From JBDHWI01 sp964590135 (GTDB taxonomy: Bacteria > Chloroflexota > Anaerolineae > J036 > Brachytrichaceae): DNA of 64,000 bases. Under the pieces are notes generated by a model. The model worked only from the letters and a program-made list of their open reading frames with translations. It did not search any database and had not been told where the DNA came from. Position 1 is the stretch's first letter; every line of letters begins with the position of its first letter. The stretch spans positions 75,014 through 139,013 of the forward strand of contig CAZPVX010000010.1 in assembly GCA_964590135.1 (NCBI GenBank), read 5' to 3'. The position numbers and the translations under genes are program-made. This document shows positions 1 through 8,465 of this stretch, in pieces.

Positions 1-738
1 CGGCATCATGCGCAGAATTTGCCCGACGTCGGATTTGAGATCTGATGTGGAGAGATGGAGATTGGGGGGCGCCTGGGCCGCCTCGCGCAGCCGCCAATCT
101 TTTATCGCCACCCGCCAGAGTACCGGCAACTGCACCGCCAGGTGCATCAATGCGCCCAGCACCACGCCCCACGCCAGGCCATACACGCCCATGCCGGCCA
201 ACAGCGTCGCGCCAATCACCATGCCGAGTTGATACAGTGTGGGGGAGAGCGCCGGCGCGAGGAACGCGTCGTTCGATTGCAGCACGCCCATCAGCAGCCC
301 GCTCACGCCGAAGATCACGGTCGAGACCAGCATGATGCGCATGAGCGAGGCGGTGAGCGCGACCTGCGCTGTGCTGAACTGGCGCGCGACGACGTTTGCG
401 ATCAATTGCGGGGCGAACACGCCGGCGATTGCCGCGAGCGCGCCGAGCGCCGCGAATACGATCAGCGCGACCGTTTGCGCCAGCCGCCAGGCATGGGCGT
501 GCTGGTTGTGGCTGAGCCGCGCAACGTAGGTGGGGATGAAGGCCGAGGCCAGCGCGCCGCCGGCCAGCAGCCCGAACAACAGATCGGGGATGATGAACGC
601 TGCGCGAAAGGCGTCTTGTTCAGCGCCGGTGCCGAAGCGCGCGTTGATGATGAGGCGCGCGAGGAAGCCGGCGAGGTTGCTGACGATGTAGGCCGCGCCA
701 ACAATGGCTGCGGCGCGCGCGACGGAGCGGCGTTGCAT
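1..738 (-). CDS. murJ: Lipid II flippase MurJ (MviN), C-terminus cut by window edge
   Basis: Reading the minus strand from the ATG at 738 gives 246 uninterrupted codons running off the window start. The protein opens with a basic stretch and a first membrane segment (AAYIVSNLAGFLARLIINARFG), then shows several hydrophobic helices and the family-typical stretch GVLQSNDAFLAPALSPTLYQ near residue 150. MurJ flips the lipid-linked peptidoglycan precursor to the outer face of the inner membrane. Full-length MurJ is about 500-550 residues, so roughly half is missing only because of the window edge. It lies 74 bp downstream of the large regulator gene on the same strand, without an obvious terminator between. 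Confidence 0.85.
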   Translation of the reverse strand, partial: MQRRSVARAAAIVGAAYIVSNLAGFLARLIINARFGTGAEQDAFRAAFIIPDLLFGLLAGGALASAFIPTYVARLSHNQHAHAWRLAQTVALIVFAALGALAAIAGVFAPQLIANVVARQFSTAQVALTASLMRIMLVSTVIFGVSGLLMGVLQSNDAFLAPALSPTLYQLGMVIGATLLAGMGVYGLAWGVVLGALMHLAVQLPVLWRVAIKDWRLREAAQAPPNLHLSTSDLKSDVGQILRMMP

Positions 739-812
739 GAGCTACCATTCTCGCATGACCCCTGAATACAGTCGCGCGCTGTTCACTCGATGAGGTCGGC
801 AAGCGCGAGAGA

Positions 813-3407
813 TCATGACGACAGCGCAAGCTCACATGCCTCCTCCAAAGTCATCGTCTGGCCGGCGGCCCAGGCGCGATTGAACATATCGTCGCCCAAG
901 CCGGCGCGGCAGGCGGCGATGTCGCGCTCGTATTCGGCCATGTCCGCCGGCGCCAGAAATGGCGGCTGGCTATCGAAGCAGCCTTGCGCGGCGCTGAGCA
1001 ACTGCGTGGCCAGTTCGGGTTGATGACGCTCCAGTGCGATGCCGCCAATCGCAGCGGTGCAGCGCGCCGCCATGCCGGCCTTGTGCAGCCGGCAAAACAC
1101 GTTCAGCGCCTGCGCCAGCAGCGCCAGCGCGTCGGCCAGCCGGCCCTGCCTGCGCCGCAGCCGCGACAGGTGGTGTTGCGCCATAGCTTCTCCTGCAACA
1201 TTGCCGACTTCACGATACAGCTGCAGGGCGGCTGCCAGCTCTTCTTCGGCAGCCGGCCAGTTGCCCAGCAGATAGCTTGTTTCGCCAAGATTTTCATAGC
1301 CGCTGGCGATGACACCCTTTGCGCCAAGCCGTTTGAAATTGTCCAGCGCATCAAGATACAACTCACGGCTCCGCGCGATGTTGCCCTGTTGGCCGGCGAT
1401 CAACCCCAACCCCCAGATGGCATAGCCCATGCCTTCCTCATCACCCAGCAGCCGAAACAGCATGTGGCTTTCATGAAGCTGGCGTGTTGCACGCTCGTAA
1501 TCAGCATTCTGCTCGCGCGACATGTGCGAGAGATCAAGCAGCGCCTGTGCGATGCCGCGCGTGTCTCCAAGCGCGCGAAAGAGCGCCAGTCCTTCTTCGA
1601 AGCATTGCATGGCTGCTTCACAGCCCACGCTGGAATAACGCGCCCAGCCCAGCGCCATGATGGCGCGCGCGAGGTTGTGCTCATCGTCGCAGGCGCGATA
1701 GATCGTGACACTCGCCTCAGCGTGTTGAAGTGCGGCGTCGGGCTGGTTCATCGACCGTGCGAGCCGCCCCAGCCAGTACAGCGCGCCGGCGCGCGTCAAC
1801 ACATCCCCCTGCGTTCCCTCCAGCGCAGTCTCCAGCCAGCGCTGGCCCTCGCGCCACAAGCCGGCGGTATGCCACAGCGCGCCTAACGCGACGCACATGC
1901 GCAGCAGCGCCGGCGCGTCGTGCTGCGCATGCCATGCCAGCGCAGCGCGCAGGTTGCCCAACTCACGCTCCAGCCGGCGCAGCCACACCTGCGGCGAAGG
2001 ACCGTTCAGCGCCGGCTGGGCTTGCAGCGCAAGCGAAAGGAAATAACGAGCATGGCGCTCGATGGTTTCACGCGCTCCCTCTGCCGCGAGTTGTTCCTGG
2101 GCATATTCGCGAATCGTCTCCAGCAAGGCAAAGCGCGGCTCTTCGCCATCGAATGGCCTTTCGATCAGCAGGCATTTGTCGATCAACGAAGCCAACGCGT
2201 TCCAGGTGGAGACAGCCTGCTGCTCGGCATTCAAGCGTGAATGAGGATCTGCGACGATCTGCTCTGCGGCTGCCAGATCAAAGCTACCGACGAACACCGC
2301 GAGCTGGCAGAACGTGACTTGCTCTTGGGGTGAGAGTAGGCGATGACTCCATGCGATGGCTTCGCGCAAGGTGCGCTGCCGCGCCGGCAAACTGCCGGCG
2401 CTATCAGCAACCAGCCCCAGCCGGAGATGCTCGCCGGCCAGTCGCTCCAGCAAAGTGGATGGCGACATCAGCTTCGCCCGCGCGGCGATCAATTCAATCG
2501 CCAGCGGTAAACCGTCCATGCGCCGGCAGATCGATTCGATGCTCGCCAGGTCCGCGCCGGCGGGCTTGAAATGCGCGTTGGCTGCCTGGGCGCACGTGAT
2601 GAACAGCGCCGCTGCTGACGCCGGCGACAGCGGCTCGATCTGGATGACCTGCTCGCCTTGCGCATGCAATCGCTCGCGGCTGGTAACCAGTATCCGCACA
2701 TTCCGGCACTCGGCCAGCAGCGCTGACACCTTGCGCGCCGCCGGCAGCACCTGCTCGAAGTTGTCCAGCACGATCAACATCGACCGCTCGCCCAGGCGCG
2801 CTTGAAGCACGGTCAGAGTGGCTTCCGATGCGGAAGTCTCCAGATTGTCGCGGAGCGCGTCAAGCGCGTTGCTGATGGCCACTACGACGAGATCTGCATC
2901 TCGAATGGGTGAGAGGTCGACGAAGAGGATGCCGTCGCGGAAGGGCAGCGACTGGGCTGCTGCGAATGCCCCGACTGCGAAGCGCTCAGCGACGCGCACT
3001 GCCAGCACGGTCTTGCCTACGCCGCCCGGGCCGACCAGCGTGAGCAGGCGGCCATCGCCCTGCGCCAGGCAGCGCGAAATGTGGTCAATCTCTGTCTCTC
3101 GTCCGATCAACGCCGGCGACCCCGCCGGCAGGTTGTTGGGGATCAGGCAGAGCAGCGGCTCGCAGGAATCCAGCGATTGCACATTGCCGCGCGCAAAAGC
3201 GACGAAGGTCTCGCGCTCAGCCGGCGGGATGCGCAGCGCAGTTGCAAGCACCTGCGCGACCTCGTCAGAGGGCCGGCGCTCGCCGATCTCAATCTTCTCG
3301 ATGGTGATGAGAGCGCAGGCAACACGATCTGCCAGCGCCTGGCGCGTCATGCCGAGCGCCTTGCGACGCTGCCTGACCCACACGCCGAAGGATGCTGAAT
3401 CTGCCAT
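813..3407 (-). CDS. HTH (XRE) - STAND/NB-ARC ATPase - TPR transcriptional regulator
   Basis: An 864-residue multidomain signalling protein. Residues 8-65 form an XRE-type helix-turn-helix (VRQRRKALGMTRQALADRV). An NB-ARC/STAND ATPase follows, with Walker A GPGGVGKT at about 126-133, a Walker B-like LIVLDNFEQ near 205, and the GLPLAIEL motif typical of these ATPases. The C-terminal half is TPR-like (repeated ALxxLGxxAxxxG patterns). I chose the ATG at 3407 because GAGGTAAG precedes it; an in-frame extension to 3488 has no ribosome binding site and would overlap the likely promoter. Family knowledge: such proteins act as ATP-dependent switches for transcription. It is divergent from the YdhR-rhodanese gene, a possible target. 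Confidence 0.88.
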   Translation of the reverse strand: MADSASFGVWVRQRRKALGMTRQALADRVACALITIEKIEIGERRPSDEVAQVLATALRIPPAERETFVAFARGNVQSLDSCEPLLCLIPNNLPAGSPALIGRETEIDHISRCLAQGDGRLLTLVGPGGVGKTVLAVRVAERFAVGAFAAAQSLPFRDGILFVDLSPIRDADLVVVAISNALDALRDNLETSASEATLTVLQARLGERSMLIVLDNFEQVLPAARKVSALLAECRNVRILVTSRERLHAQGEQVIQIEPLSPASAAALFITCAQAANAHFKPAGADLASIESICRRMDGLPLAIELIAARAKLMSPSTLLERLAGEHLRLGLVADSAGSLPARQRTLREAIAWSHRLLSPQEQVTFCQLAVFVGSFDLAAAEQIVADPHSRLNAEQQAVSTWNALASLIDKCLLIERPFDGEEPRFALLETIREYAQEQLAAEGARETIERHARYFLSLALQAQPALNGPSPQVWLRRLERELGNLRAALAWHAQHDAPALLRMCVALGALWHTAGLWREGQRWLETALEGTQGDVLTRAGALYWLGRLARSMNQPDAALQHAEASVTIYRACDDEHNLARAIMALGWARYSSVGCEAAMQCFEEGLALFRALGDTRGIAQALLDLSHMSREQNADYERATRQLHESHMLFRLLGDEEGMGYAIWGLGLIAGQQGNIARSRELYLDALDNFKRLGAKGVIASGYENLGETSYLLGNWPAAEEELAAALQLYREVGNVAGEAMAQHHLSRLRRRQGRLADALALLAQALNVFCRLHKAGMAARCTAAIGGIALERHQPELATQLLSAAQGCFDSQPPFLAPADMAEYERDIAACRAGLGDDMFNRAWAAGQTMTLEEACELALSS

Positions 3408-3455
3408 GCGCTTACCTCGCAAAACACCGAGGCCGAGCCAAATCGTGTATGGGTG

Positions 3456-3484
3456 ATTGTATGACTGCATGCCTTTTCTTTCCA
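3456..3484 (-). promoter_or_regulatory. Putative sigma70-type promoter of the HTH-STAND-TPR gene
   Basis: Read on the minus strand: TGGAAA (4/6 to the -35 consensus), a 17-bp spacer, then TACAAT (5/6 to -10). It would start transcription about 40 nt before the chosen ATG at 3407. It lies in the 124-bp divergent spacer shared with the YdhR-rhodanese gene. Confidence 0.4.
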
Positions 3485-3531
3485 CCATTGGCCTGCTGAA
3501 ATAGGTGCGTATTCAAGAAAGGAGGCCTGCC

Positions 3532-4266
3532 ATGACACAGCGAATTTTGCATATCCGAGGCCGGTTGGTGGTTCCGGCCAGGGAATTTGAGCGAGAAACC
3601 AACGCAGATGCTGCGCGACCATTCCTGGATGTGCCAGGATTGCTCTGGAAGCTCGCGTTTGTCAGCCACGACGGGCGCGAAGCCGGCGGCATCTATCTGT
3701 TCAAGGACGAGGCCAGCCTGCGTGAGTTTGCGGAGGGACCCATCGTCGCAGCGTTGAACAAGCTCCCTGTCTGGACCGACTTGACCGTGCAGCAACTCGA
3801 CATCCTGGAGGATTTCTCGAAGGTGCTGCACGCGCCGTTTGGACCGCACTACGAGGCAAAAGGCGCCATCTCATTCGCGCAGATGGCTGAGGAGGCTTTC
3901 CGCACCGTGCCGGCGATCAAGCCCATGGAGGCGCAACGCCGGCAAAAAGAGCAGCCTGAATTGCTGATCATCGATGTGCGAGATGCTGCTGACATTGCGC
4001 AGACCGGCACCGTGCCGGGCGCGATCAACATCTCGTACGGATCGCTGACCTACATGGCTGACAGCCATGTGCCGGAAGCATGGCGGCATCCGCAAATGGC
4101 AGATCGTTCGCGACCCATCATCACCACCTGCATCCTGGGGCCGCTCGGCGCGCTGGGCGGCAAGCTGTTGCACGACATGGGCTTCAGCGATGTGCGGATT
4201 CTGGAGGGCGGCGTGCAGGCGTGGATGGATGCCGGCCTGCCGGTGACAAAGAACGGCGCCAGATAG
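3532..4266 (+). CDS. YdhR-like monooxygenase domain fused to a rhodanese domain
   Basis: A 244-residue two-domain protein. Residues 1-100 match the YdhR/antibiotic-monooxygenase-like ferredoxin fold, with the signature PGLLWKLAF...EAGGIYLFKDEAS. Residues about 135-240 are a rhodanese domain: LLIIDVRD, then the candidate active-site Cys200 in TTCILGPLGAL, and the ending ILEGGVQAWMDAGLP. The Cys loop is not the standard CxxGxR, so sulfur-transfer activity is uncertain. The ATG at 3532 follows a strong AAAGGAGG. Rhodaneses move sulfane sulfur; YdhR-like domains are small oxygenases or ligand-binding folds of mostly unknown substrate. The last eight codons lie inside a 25-bp sequence repeated beyond the next gene. 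Confidence 0.82.
   Translation: MTQRILHIRGRLVVPAREFERETNADAARPFLDVPGLLWKLAFVSHDGREAGGIYLFKDEASLREFAEGPIVAALNKLPVWTDLTVQQLDILEDFSKVLHAPFGPHYEAKGAISFAQMAEEAFRTVPAIKPMEAQRRQKEQPELLIIDVRDAADIAQTGTVPGAINISYGSLTYMADSHVPEAWRHPQMADRSRPIITTCILGPLGALGGKLLHDMGFSDVRILEGGVQAWMDAGLPVTKNGAR
4240..4264. repeat. 25-bp direct repeat, copy 1
   Basis: CCGGTGACAAAGAACGGCGC followed by CAGAT. It encodes the last eight residues of the rhodanese fusion (PVTKNGAR) just before its TAG. A perfect second copy lies at 5461-5485, 1221 bp downstream, immediately after the phosphotransferase stop codon. Confidence 0.9.
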
Positions 4267-4329
4267 CGTCACAGAGCAAAGTGCGCTGCGGCTTGCCCAC
4301 GCCGGCGCTGAGCACATTGAAGAACACCC

Positions 4330-5460
4330 ATGTCACAAGCATTTGCCAAACCATTGCCGGCGCTGGATCCAGCATTACTCGCCGATGTCGTGCGTCAGGA
4401 TCAACGCGACCTGCACTTCGAGATTGCCGAGTGGTCGATTCAGCCGTTGAGCAGCAAGGGCATCATCAATCCGGATGGGCTGTTTGGGGTGCGCGGGCGA
4501 GGTCGCGCCGGCGATGGCAGTGCGCGCGCCTGGTCGGTAGTGCTGAAGGTGCTAAAGGATTCCGGCCAGGCGCAGCCGCTCTCCAGCCTGTGGTTCTGGC
4601 GGCGCGAGGCGCTGGCAGCGAAATCGGGGGTGCTGTCGGCGCTGCCGGGAGCCATTTGCGCGCCACGCTTCTATGGGGTTGCCGAGCAAGCCGGCAGCGA
4701 TTGGCTGTGGATGGAGTATGTCGAAGATGACATCAGCAATTGGCAACTCGATCACTATGCAGAAGCTGCACAGGCGCTTGGCCGCCAGCACGCGTTCTAC
4801 CTGACTGGAACTCCGCTGCCCAGCGCAGAGTGGTTGTGCCGCGGCCACGCGCGCACCTGGGCCGAGGGACTGAGTCCACAAAATGCCTGGGACGACCCCA
4901 TCGTGCAGCAACACTTTTCACGCGATTTGCAGGCGCGCGTCTTGCAGATGTGGCAGGGCCGCGACCGCTTCTACGCTGCACTGGATCAGTTGCCGCAAGT
5001 CTTCTCGCACTTTGACTTCCAGCGCCGTAACTTGTTCGCCCAGCACAAAGAGGGCAATGTCACATTTGCCGCGGTCGATTGGGCCCAGTGCGGCATCGGA
5101 CCGGTAGGTGGCGATCTGTGCGCGCTGATTGGCTCAAGTGCAGTGCTGATGGAATGGCCGGCGAGCCGCCTGGATGTGTTGGAAGCAGCGGCTTGTGATG
5201 CCTATGTGCGCGGTCTGCGCGCCGGCGGCTGGCAGGGGGATGCCGCACTGGCGCGGCTGGGCTATACAGCGTGGACTGCGCTGCATTGGGGCATGGCGAT
5301 GCCGGCGGCGGCAGCATTCTGGTTTTCGGCGCAGATGCAGCCTCGTGCGGTTCGCCAGTTTGGTCGCCCCGTTGACGACCTTGCCCGCACTTGGGCAGCG
5401 CTGTGCGACTTTTCATTGCGCCGAGGCGACGAAGCCCGCCGGCTGATGGCGGACATGTGA
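4330..5460 (+). CDS. Aminoglycoside phosphotransferase-like (APH/choline kinase fold) protein
   Basis: A 376-residue kinase-fold protein. The catalytic loop reads HFDFQRRN at about residue 227 (HxDxxxxN, Brenner-type), followed about 20 residues later by the metal-binding VDWAQCG in place of the usual DWE or DFE. Family members phosphorylate small molecules such as aminoglycosides, choline, homoserine or methylthioribose; the substrate cannot be read from sequence, and environmental members are rarely true resistance enzymes. The start ATG has only a weak purine-rich leader. The gene sits between two perfect 25-bp direct repeats, which suggests arrival by a discrete insertion or recombination event. 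Confidence 0.75.
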   Translation: MSQAFAKPLPALDPALLADVVRQDQRDLHFEIAEWSIQPLSSKGIINPDGLFGVRGRGRAGDGSARAWSVVLKVLKDSGQAQPLSSLWFWRREALAAKSGVLSALPGAICAPRFYGVAEQAGSDWLWMEYVEDDISNWQLDHYAEAAQALGRQHAFYLTGTPLPSAEWLCRGHARTWAEGLSPQNAWDDPIVQQHFSRDLQARVLQMWQGRDRFYAALDQLPQVFSHFDFQRRNLFAQHKEGNVTFAAVDWAQCGIGPVGGDLCALIGSSAVLMEWPASRLDVLEAAACDAYVRGLRAGGWQGDAALARLGYTAWTALHWGMAMPAAAAFWFSAQMQPRAVRQFGRPVDDLARTWAALCDFSLRRGDEARRLMADM

Positions 5461-5485
5461 CCGGTGACAAAGAACGGCGCCAGAT
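5461..5485. repeat. 25-bp direct repeat, copy 2
   Basis: Identical to 4240-4264 and starting directly after the TGA of the phosphotransferase gene. In the matching frame it again encodes PVTKNGAR, followed by TGA instead of TAG, so each copy can supply the same C-terminus for the rhodanese fusion. Confidence 0.9.
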
Positions 5486-5575
5486 GAGATTGTCCGAGAC
5501 CTCACCAGCTAAATCCATCGTCATGCCTGTGAAGGCTGAGGTCGCATTCACCGGTCGGGTGACTGAAGAAATGTC

Positions 5576-6391
5576 ATGAAAAATGTGATGCGGCAAACCA
5601 GCATCTGGGGCATCACTGGCAACTGGGCAGAGGTTTACCAGGCCTGTTTCGTTCCAACGATCATCGCCCCCTGGGTGCCCAGGACATTAGAGTTGATTGC
5701 GCCGCGCGCCGGCGAGCGCATGCTGGATGTGGCGTGCGGCACCGGCGCAGTGACGCGCCATGCTGCGAAGCACGTCGGCCCCAGTGGATGTGTCGCTGGT
5801 GTCGATCTTAGCCCGGATGCGCTGGCAGTGGCGCGAGAAATGAGGCGGCTACCCGCCTCCGCGAGGATCGAATGGCTTGAAGCGCCGGCGGACAAGCTGC
5901 CTTTCGACAAGGGCAGCTTCGACATCGTGACTTGCCAGTTTGGGTTGATGTTCTTTTCGGATCGCGTGGCTGCGCTCAAGGAGATGCGCCGCGTGCTAGC
6001 GAAGGGCGGGCGCATTGCGGTCGTGACTTGGGGCGCGCTGGACAAATGTGTGGGCAATGCTGCCATGGCGCGAGCGTGGCGTGAATACATTGGGAATCAT
6101 CAAGCCGATCAATTCAACCCGCCTCACTCATTGTGCGACCCGGATGAGGTCAAGTCGTTGCTGTGCAGCGCCGGTTTCACGTATGTCGAGGCCGGCATCC
6201 ACGCAGGCCGCGCGCGCTTTGTATCGTCCAGGGCGCTGGTGCGTAGCTATGGTGCGTTGGTTGCTCTGAACGTCGATGCCGCCACGCGCGATGCAATCTT
6301 CAAGATGGTTGCGCGCCTGATGAAGCCCTATGTTGGGCCGCGCGGACTGTGTTATCCGATGGAAACAGTGATGGCGCGCGCGCAGCGCTAA
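5576..6391 (+). CDS. Class I SAM-dependent methyltransferase (UbiE-like)
   Basis: A 271-residue methyltransferase. SAM-binding motif I is LDVACGTGAVTRHAA (about residues 47-61), followed by the acidic post-I segment GVDLSPDALAVAR and motif IV-like DIVTCQFGLMFFSD (about 120). The order and spacing fit the UbiE/Methyltransf_11 group, which methylates quinones and many other small molecules. No cofactor pathway gene is adjacent, so the substrate is open. The start was taken at the first ATG; the leader has only a weak AAGAAA. It may be co-transcribed with the phosphotransferase gene upstream, the gap being 115 bp. Confidence 0.85.
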   Translation: MKNVMRQTSIWGITGNWAEVYQACFVPTIIAPWVPRTLELIAPRAGERMLDVACGTGAVTRHAAKHVGPSGCVAGVDLSPDALAVAREMRRLPASARIEWLEAPADKLPFDKGSFDIVTCQFGLMFFSDRVAALKEMRRVLAKGGRIAVVTWGALDKCVGNAAMARAWREYIGNHQADQFNPPHSLCDPDEVKSLLCSAGFTYVEAGIHAGRARFVSSRALVRSYGALVALNVDAATRDAIFKMVARLMKPYVGPRGLCYPMETVMARAQR

Positions 6392-6808
6392 GCGCGACCT
6401 GCGTGACAAACGCCCTCTGGACAACCCGGGGCATTGGGTCCGACTTGCTGGCCGGCGTCCCGCGTTGGGGTCAACGCAACTTGTGCTTCAAAATCACTGC
6501 TTCGGCGCGATCACGATGCATTTCTGGTTGCTGCGCCTGGCATTTGTCGCTAGTTACGGCGTCTTCTTCATGCTGCCGGTGATGCTGGCACAGGACGTGG
6601 CGCAGCCATGGTGAGAGGCGTGGTCTGCGCGGTGATGGGGCGCTGGTTGTTGCCCCTGACGCTGGCGTGCTCCTGGCGGTGATGGCGCTATTCAAGGCCT
6701 TCAGCACCGTGTATGAAGCGCGGCTGATGGCCTCGCTCCCGTGATTTCCCCGATTTGGAAGGCCGGCATGGCAACTCTGCGCCGAATGTGCTAGATTCAC
6801 CCACCGTG
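6392..6808 (+). pseudogene. Non-coding stretch with possible decayed membrane-protein gene
   Basis: This 417-bp gap has no intact gene. At 6518-6616 a 32-codon frame starts MHFWLLRLAFVASYGVFFML and stops; about 35 bp later another frame continues as a hydrophobic/amphipathic segment ending EARLMASLP with a stop near 6744. The shift of frame between membrane-like segments suggests frameshift decay of a small membrane protein, but I could not identify the family. Alternatively it is simply spacer DNA with chance open frames. Confidence 0.25.
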
Positions 6809-8443
6809 ATGAAGCAGATCAAGCGCACACAGGCGTCGCGACCCGACGTCGTCTTTCAACCGAATTTGCTCGCCGGCGTTGACGCGCTGGCCAATGCCGT
6901 GAAACCCACGCTGGGGCCGTTGCCGCGCACTGTCGGCATCGAAAACACCACCATGCGCGACCGCACGCCAGAAGTGCTGGATGACGCCGGCACCATCGCC
7001 CGCCGCGTCATCCAATTGCCCGATCCAGTCGAGGATGCCGGCGCGATGATGCTGCGCCATGCGCTGTGGCGGATGCGTGAGCAATGCGGCGATGGCGTGG
7101 CGACCGCTGCCGTGCTGGCGCAGGCGATGGCGCGCGAGGCGGCGCGCGCCATCGCCGCCGGCGCGCACCCCGCGCTGTTGCGGCGCGGCATCGAAGAGGC
7201 GGTGGAGATGGCAGTGGCCTCGTTGCGCGAACAGGCCATACCCTTCCCTGGCGGCCACGCCGGCACGCAGATGCTATCGTCGCTGGCGCGCAGCCTGTGC
7301 CACGACGAAGAATTGCAGCGCGTGCTGGTCGAGGTGATTGAGATTCTCGGCGCAGATGGCGCGATTCATGTGGTGAACAATGATGGCCGGCGCATCGACC
7401 GCGAATACATCGAAGGTGCGATGTGGGAATCACCGTGGCTCACCACCGGCTTCGCCACCGACCGTCTGCAGACCATCGCCCGCATCAATGACGCCGCCAT
7501 CGTGTTGATCGACGGCAAGCTCACCACTGCCGCCGGCACTTTTGAAGGTTTGAAGCAACTGCTCGGCATGGGTCACAAGCGCATTGTCATCATCGCGGAT
7601 GACGTGACGGACGAGGCGAAGGGCGTGCTGATCCAAGCCAAGTTGAGCAGCCTGTTTGAGATTCTGCCGATCAAGGCGCCGTCGCACGAGGCCAGGCGCG
7701 CCGTTGCCATGTCTGACCTTGCCGCGTTGACCGGCGCGCGTATGTTGATGGGCGACGATGTGTTCAGCAAAATCAAGCCCGAAGAGGTGGGTGAGGCGCG
7801 CCGCGTCTGGGCCAGCGCCAAGCAGTTCGGCATCATCGGTGGCCGGCGCGATCCGGTGGCGCTGCGCAGCAACATCGCCGCCGTGCGCCAAAAAATAGAG
7901 ACGACGACCGATTTGACCGAGTTGGACGAATTGCGCCTGCGGCTGGGCCGGCTGTGCGGCGGGTTGTCCATCGTGCGCGTGGGCGCAGCCACCAGCAAGA
8001 TGCAGGATGCGCGCAAGGATGAGGCCATTCGTCTGTCGCGCACGCTGCAGATGGCTGCGGCGGAGGGCATGGTCGCCGGCGGTGGCGCGGCGCTGTTGAA
8101 GGCGGCGCGCAGCATCCCGAAGGGCGAGGGCGATGCCGGCTTCGGCTACCGCGCGGTGGCGCGCGCCTTGCTTGCACCGATGGAGACGCTGGTGGACAAT
8201 GCCGGCCACGATGCTTCAGCCGTCATTGCGCAGGCGAGCGATTGCCTGAAGCGGGACAAGCACGGCCATTACGGCTTCGAGGTGAAACGTGGCATAGTGA
8301 CCGACCTGGCGCAGGCCGGCGTGCTGGATTCGGCGCAGACGGTCGAGCGCGCCGTGCGCATCGCTGCCAGCGTGGCGATGATGATTGTGACTACTGATGC
8401 AGTCGTTCTGCATCGCAAGCCGGCATTGCAAGCCGCACCGTAA
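6809..8443 (+). CDS. Divergent GroEL/Cpn60-family chaperonin paralogue
   Basis: About 544 residues with the Cpn60 layout: VKPTLGPLPRTV near the N-terminus (canonical KxTLGPKGRxV), LDDAGTIARRV (canonical ITKDGVSVAxE), CGDGVATAAVLAQAM (canonical GDGTTTATVLA), and VAGGGAALLKA in the second equatorial segment. The catalytic Asp positions appear retained (GDG; RKDEA for the VDDA segment), but surrounding residues differ strongly from housekeeping GroEL. There is no GGM-rich tail and no groES beside it. It may be a specialised or non-canonical chaperonin subunit. I used the ATG at 6809 because alignment begins just after it; the frame is open upstream to 6755, and a GTG lies at 6806. Confidence 0.8.
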   Translation: MKQIKRTQASRPDVVFQPNLLAGVDALANAVKPTLGPLPRTVGIENTTMRDRTPEVLDDAGTIARRVIQLPDPVEDAGAMMLRHALWRMREQCGDGVATAAVLAQAMAREAARAIAAGAHPALLRRGIEEAVEMAVASLREQAIPFPGGHAGTQMLSSLARSLCHDEELQRVLVEVIEILGADGAIHVVNNDGRRIDREYIEGAMWESPWLTTGFATDRLQTIARINDAAIVLIDGKLTTAAGTFEGLKQLLGMGHKRIVIIADDVTDEAKGVLIQAKLSSLFEILPIKAPSHEARRAVAMSDLAALTGARMLMGDDVFSKIKPEEVGEARRVWASAKQFGIIGGRRDPVALRSNIAAVRQKIETTTDLTELDELRLRLGRLCGGLSIVRVGAATSKMQDARKDEAIRLSRTLQMAAAEGMVAGGGAALLKAARSIPKGEGDAGFGYRAVARALLAPMETLVDNAGHDASAVIAQASDCLKRDKHGHYGFEVKRGIVTDLAQAGVLDSAQTVERAVRIAASVAMMIVTTDAVVLHRKPALQAAP

Positions 8444-8465
8444 CAAAAACTAAAATAACAAAATC

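Noticed and set aside
55..765. 236-codon plus-strand open frame
   Set aside because: Antisense to murJ; low-complexity Arg/His/Ala/Gln composition typical of shadow frames in GC-rich DNA, whereas the minus strand gives a clear MurJ sequence.
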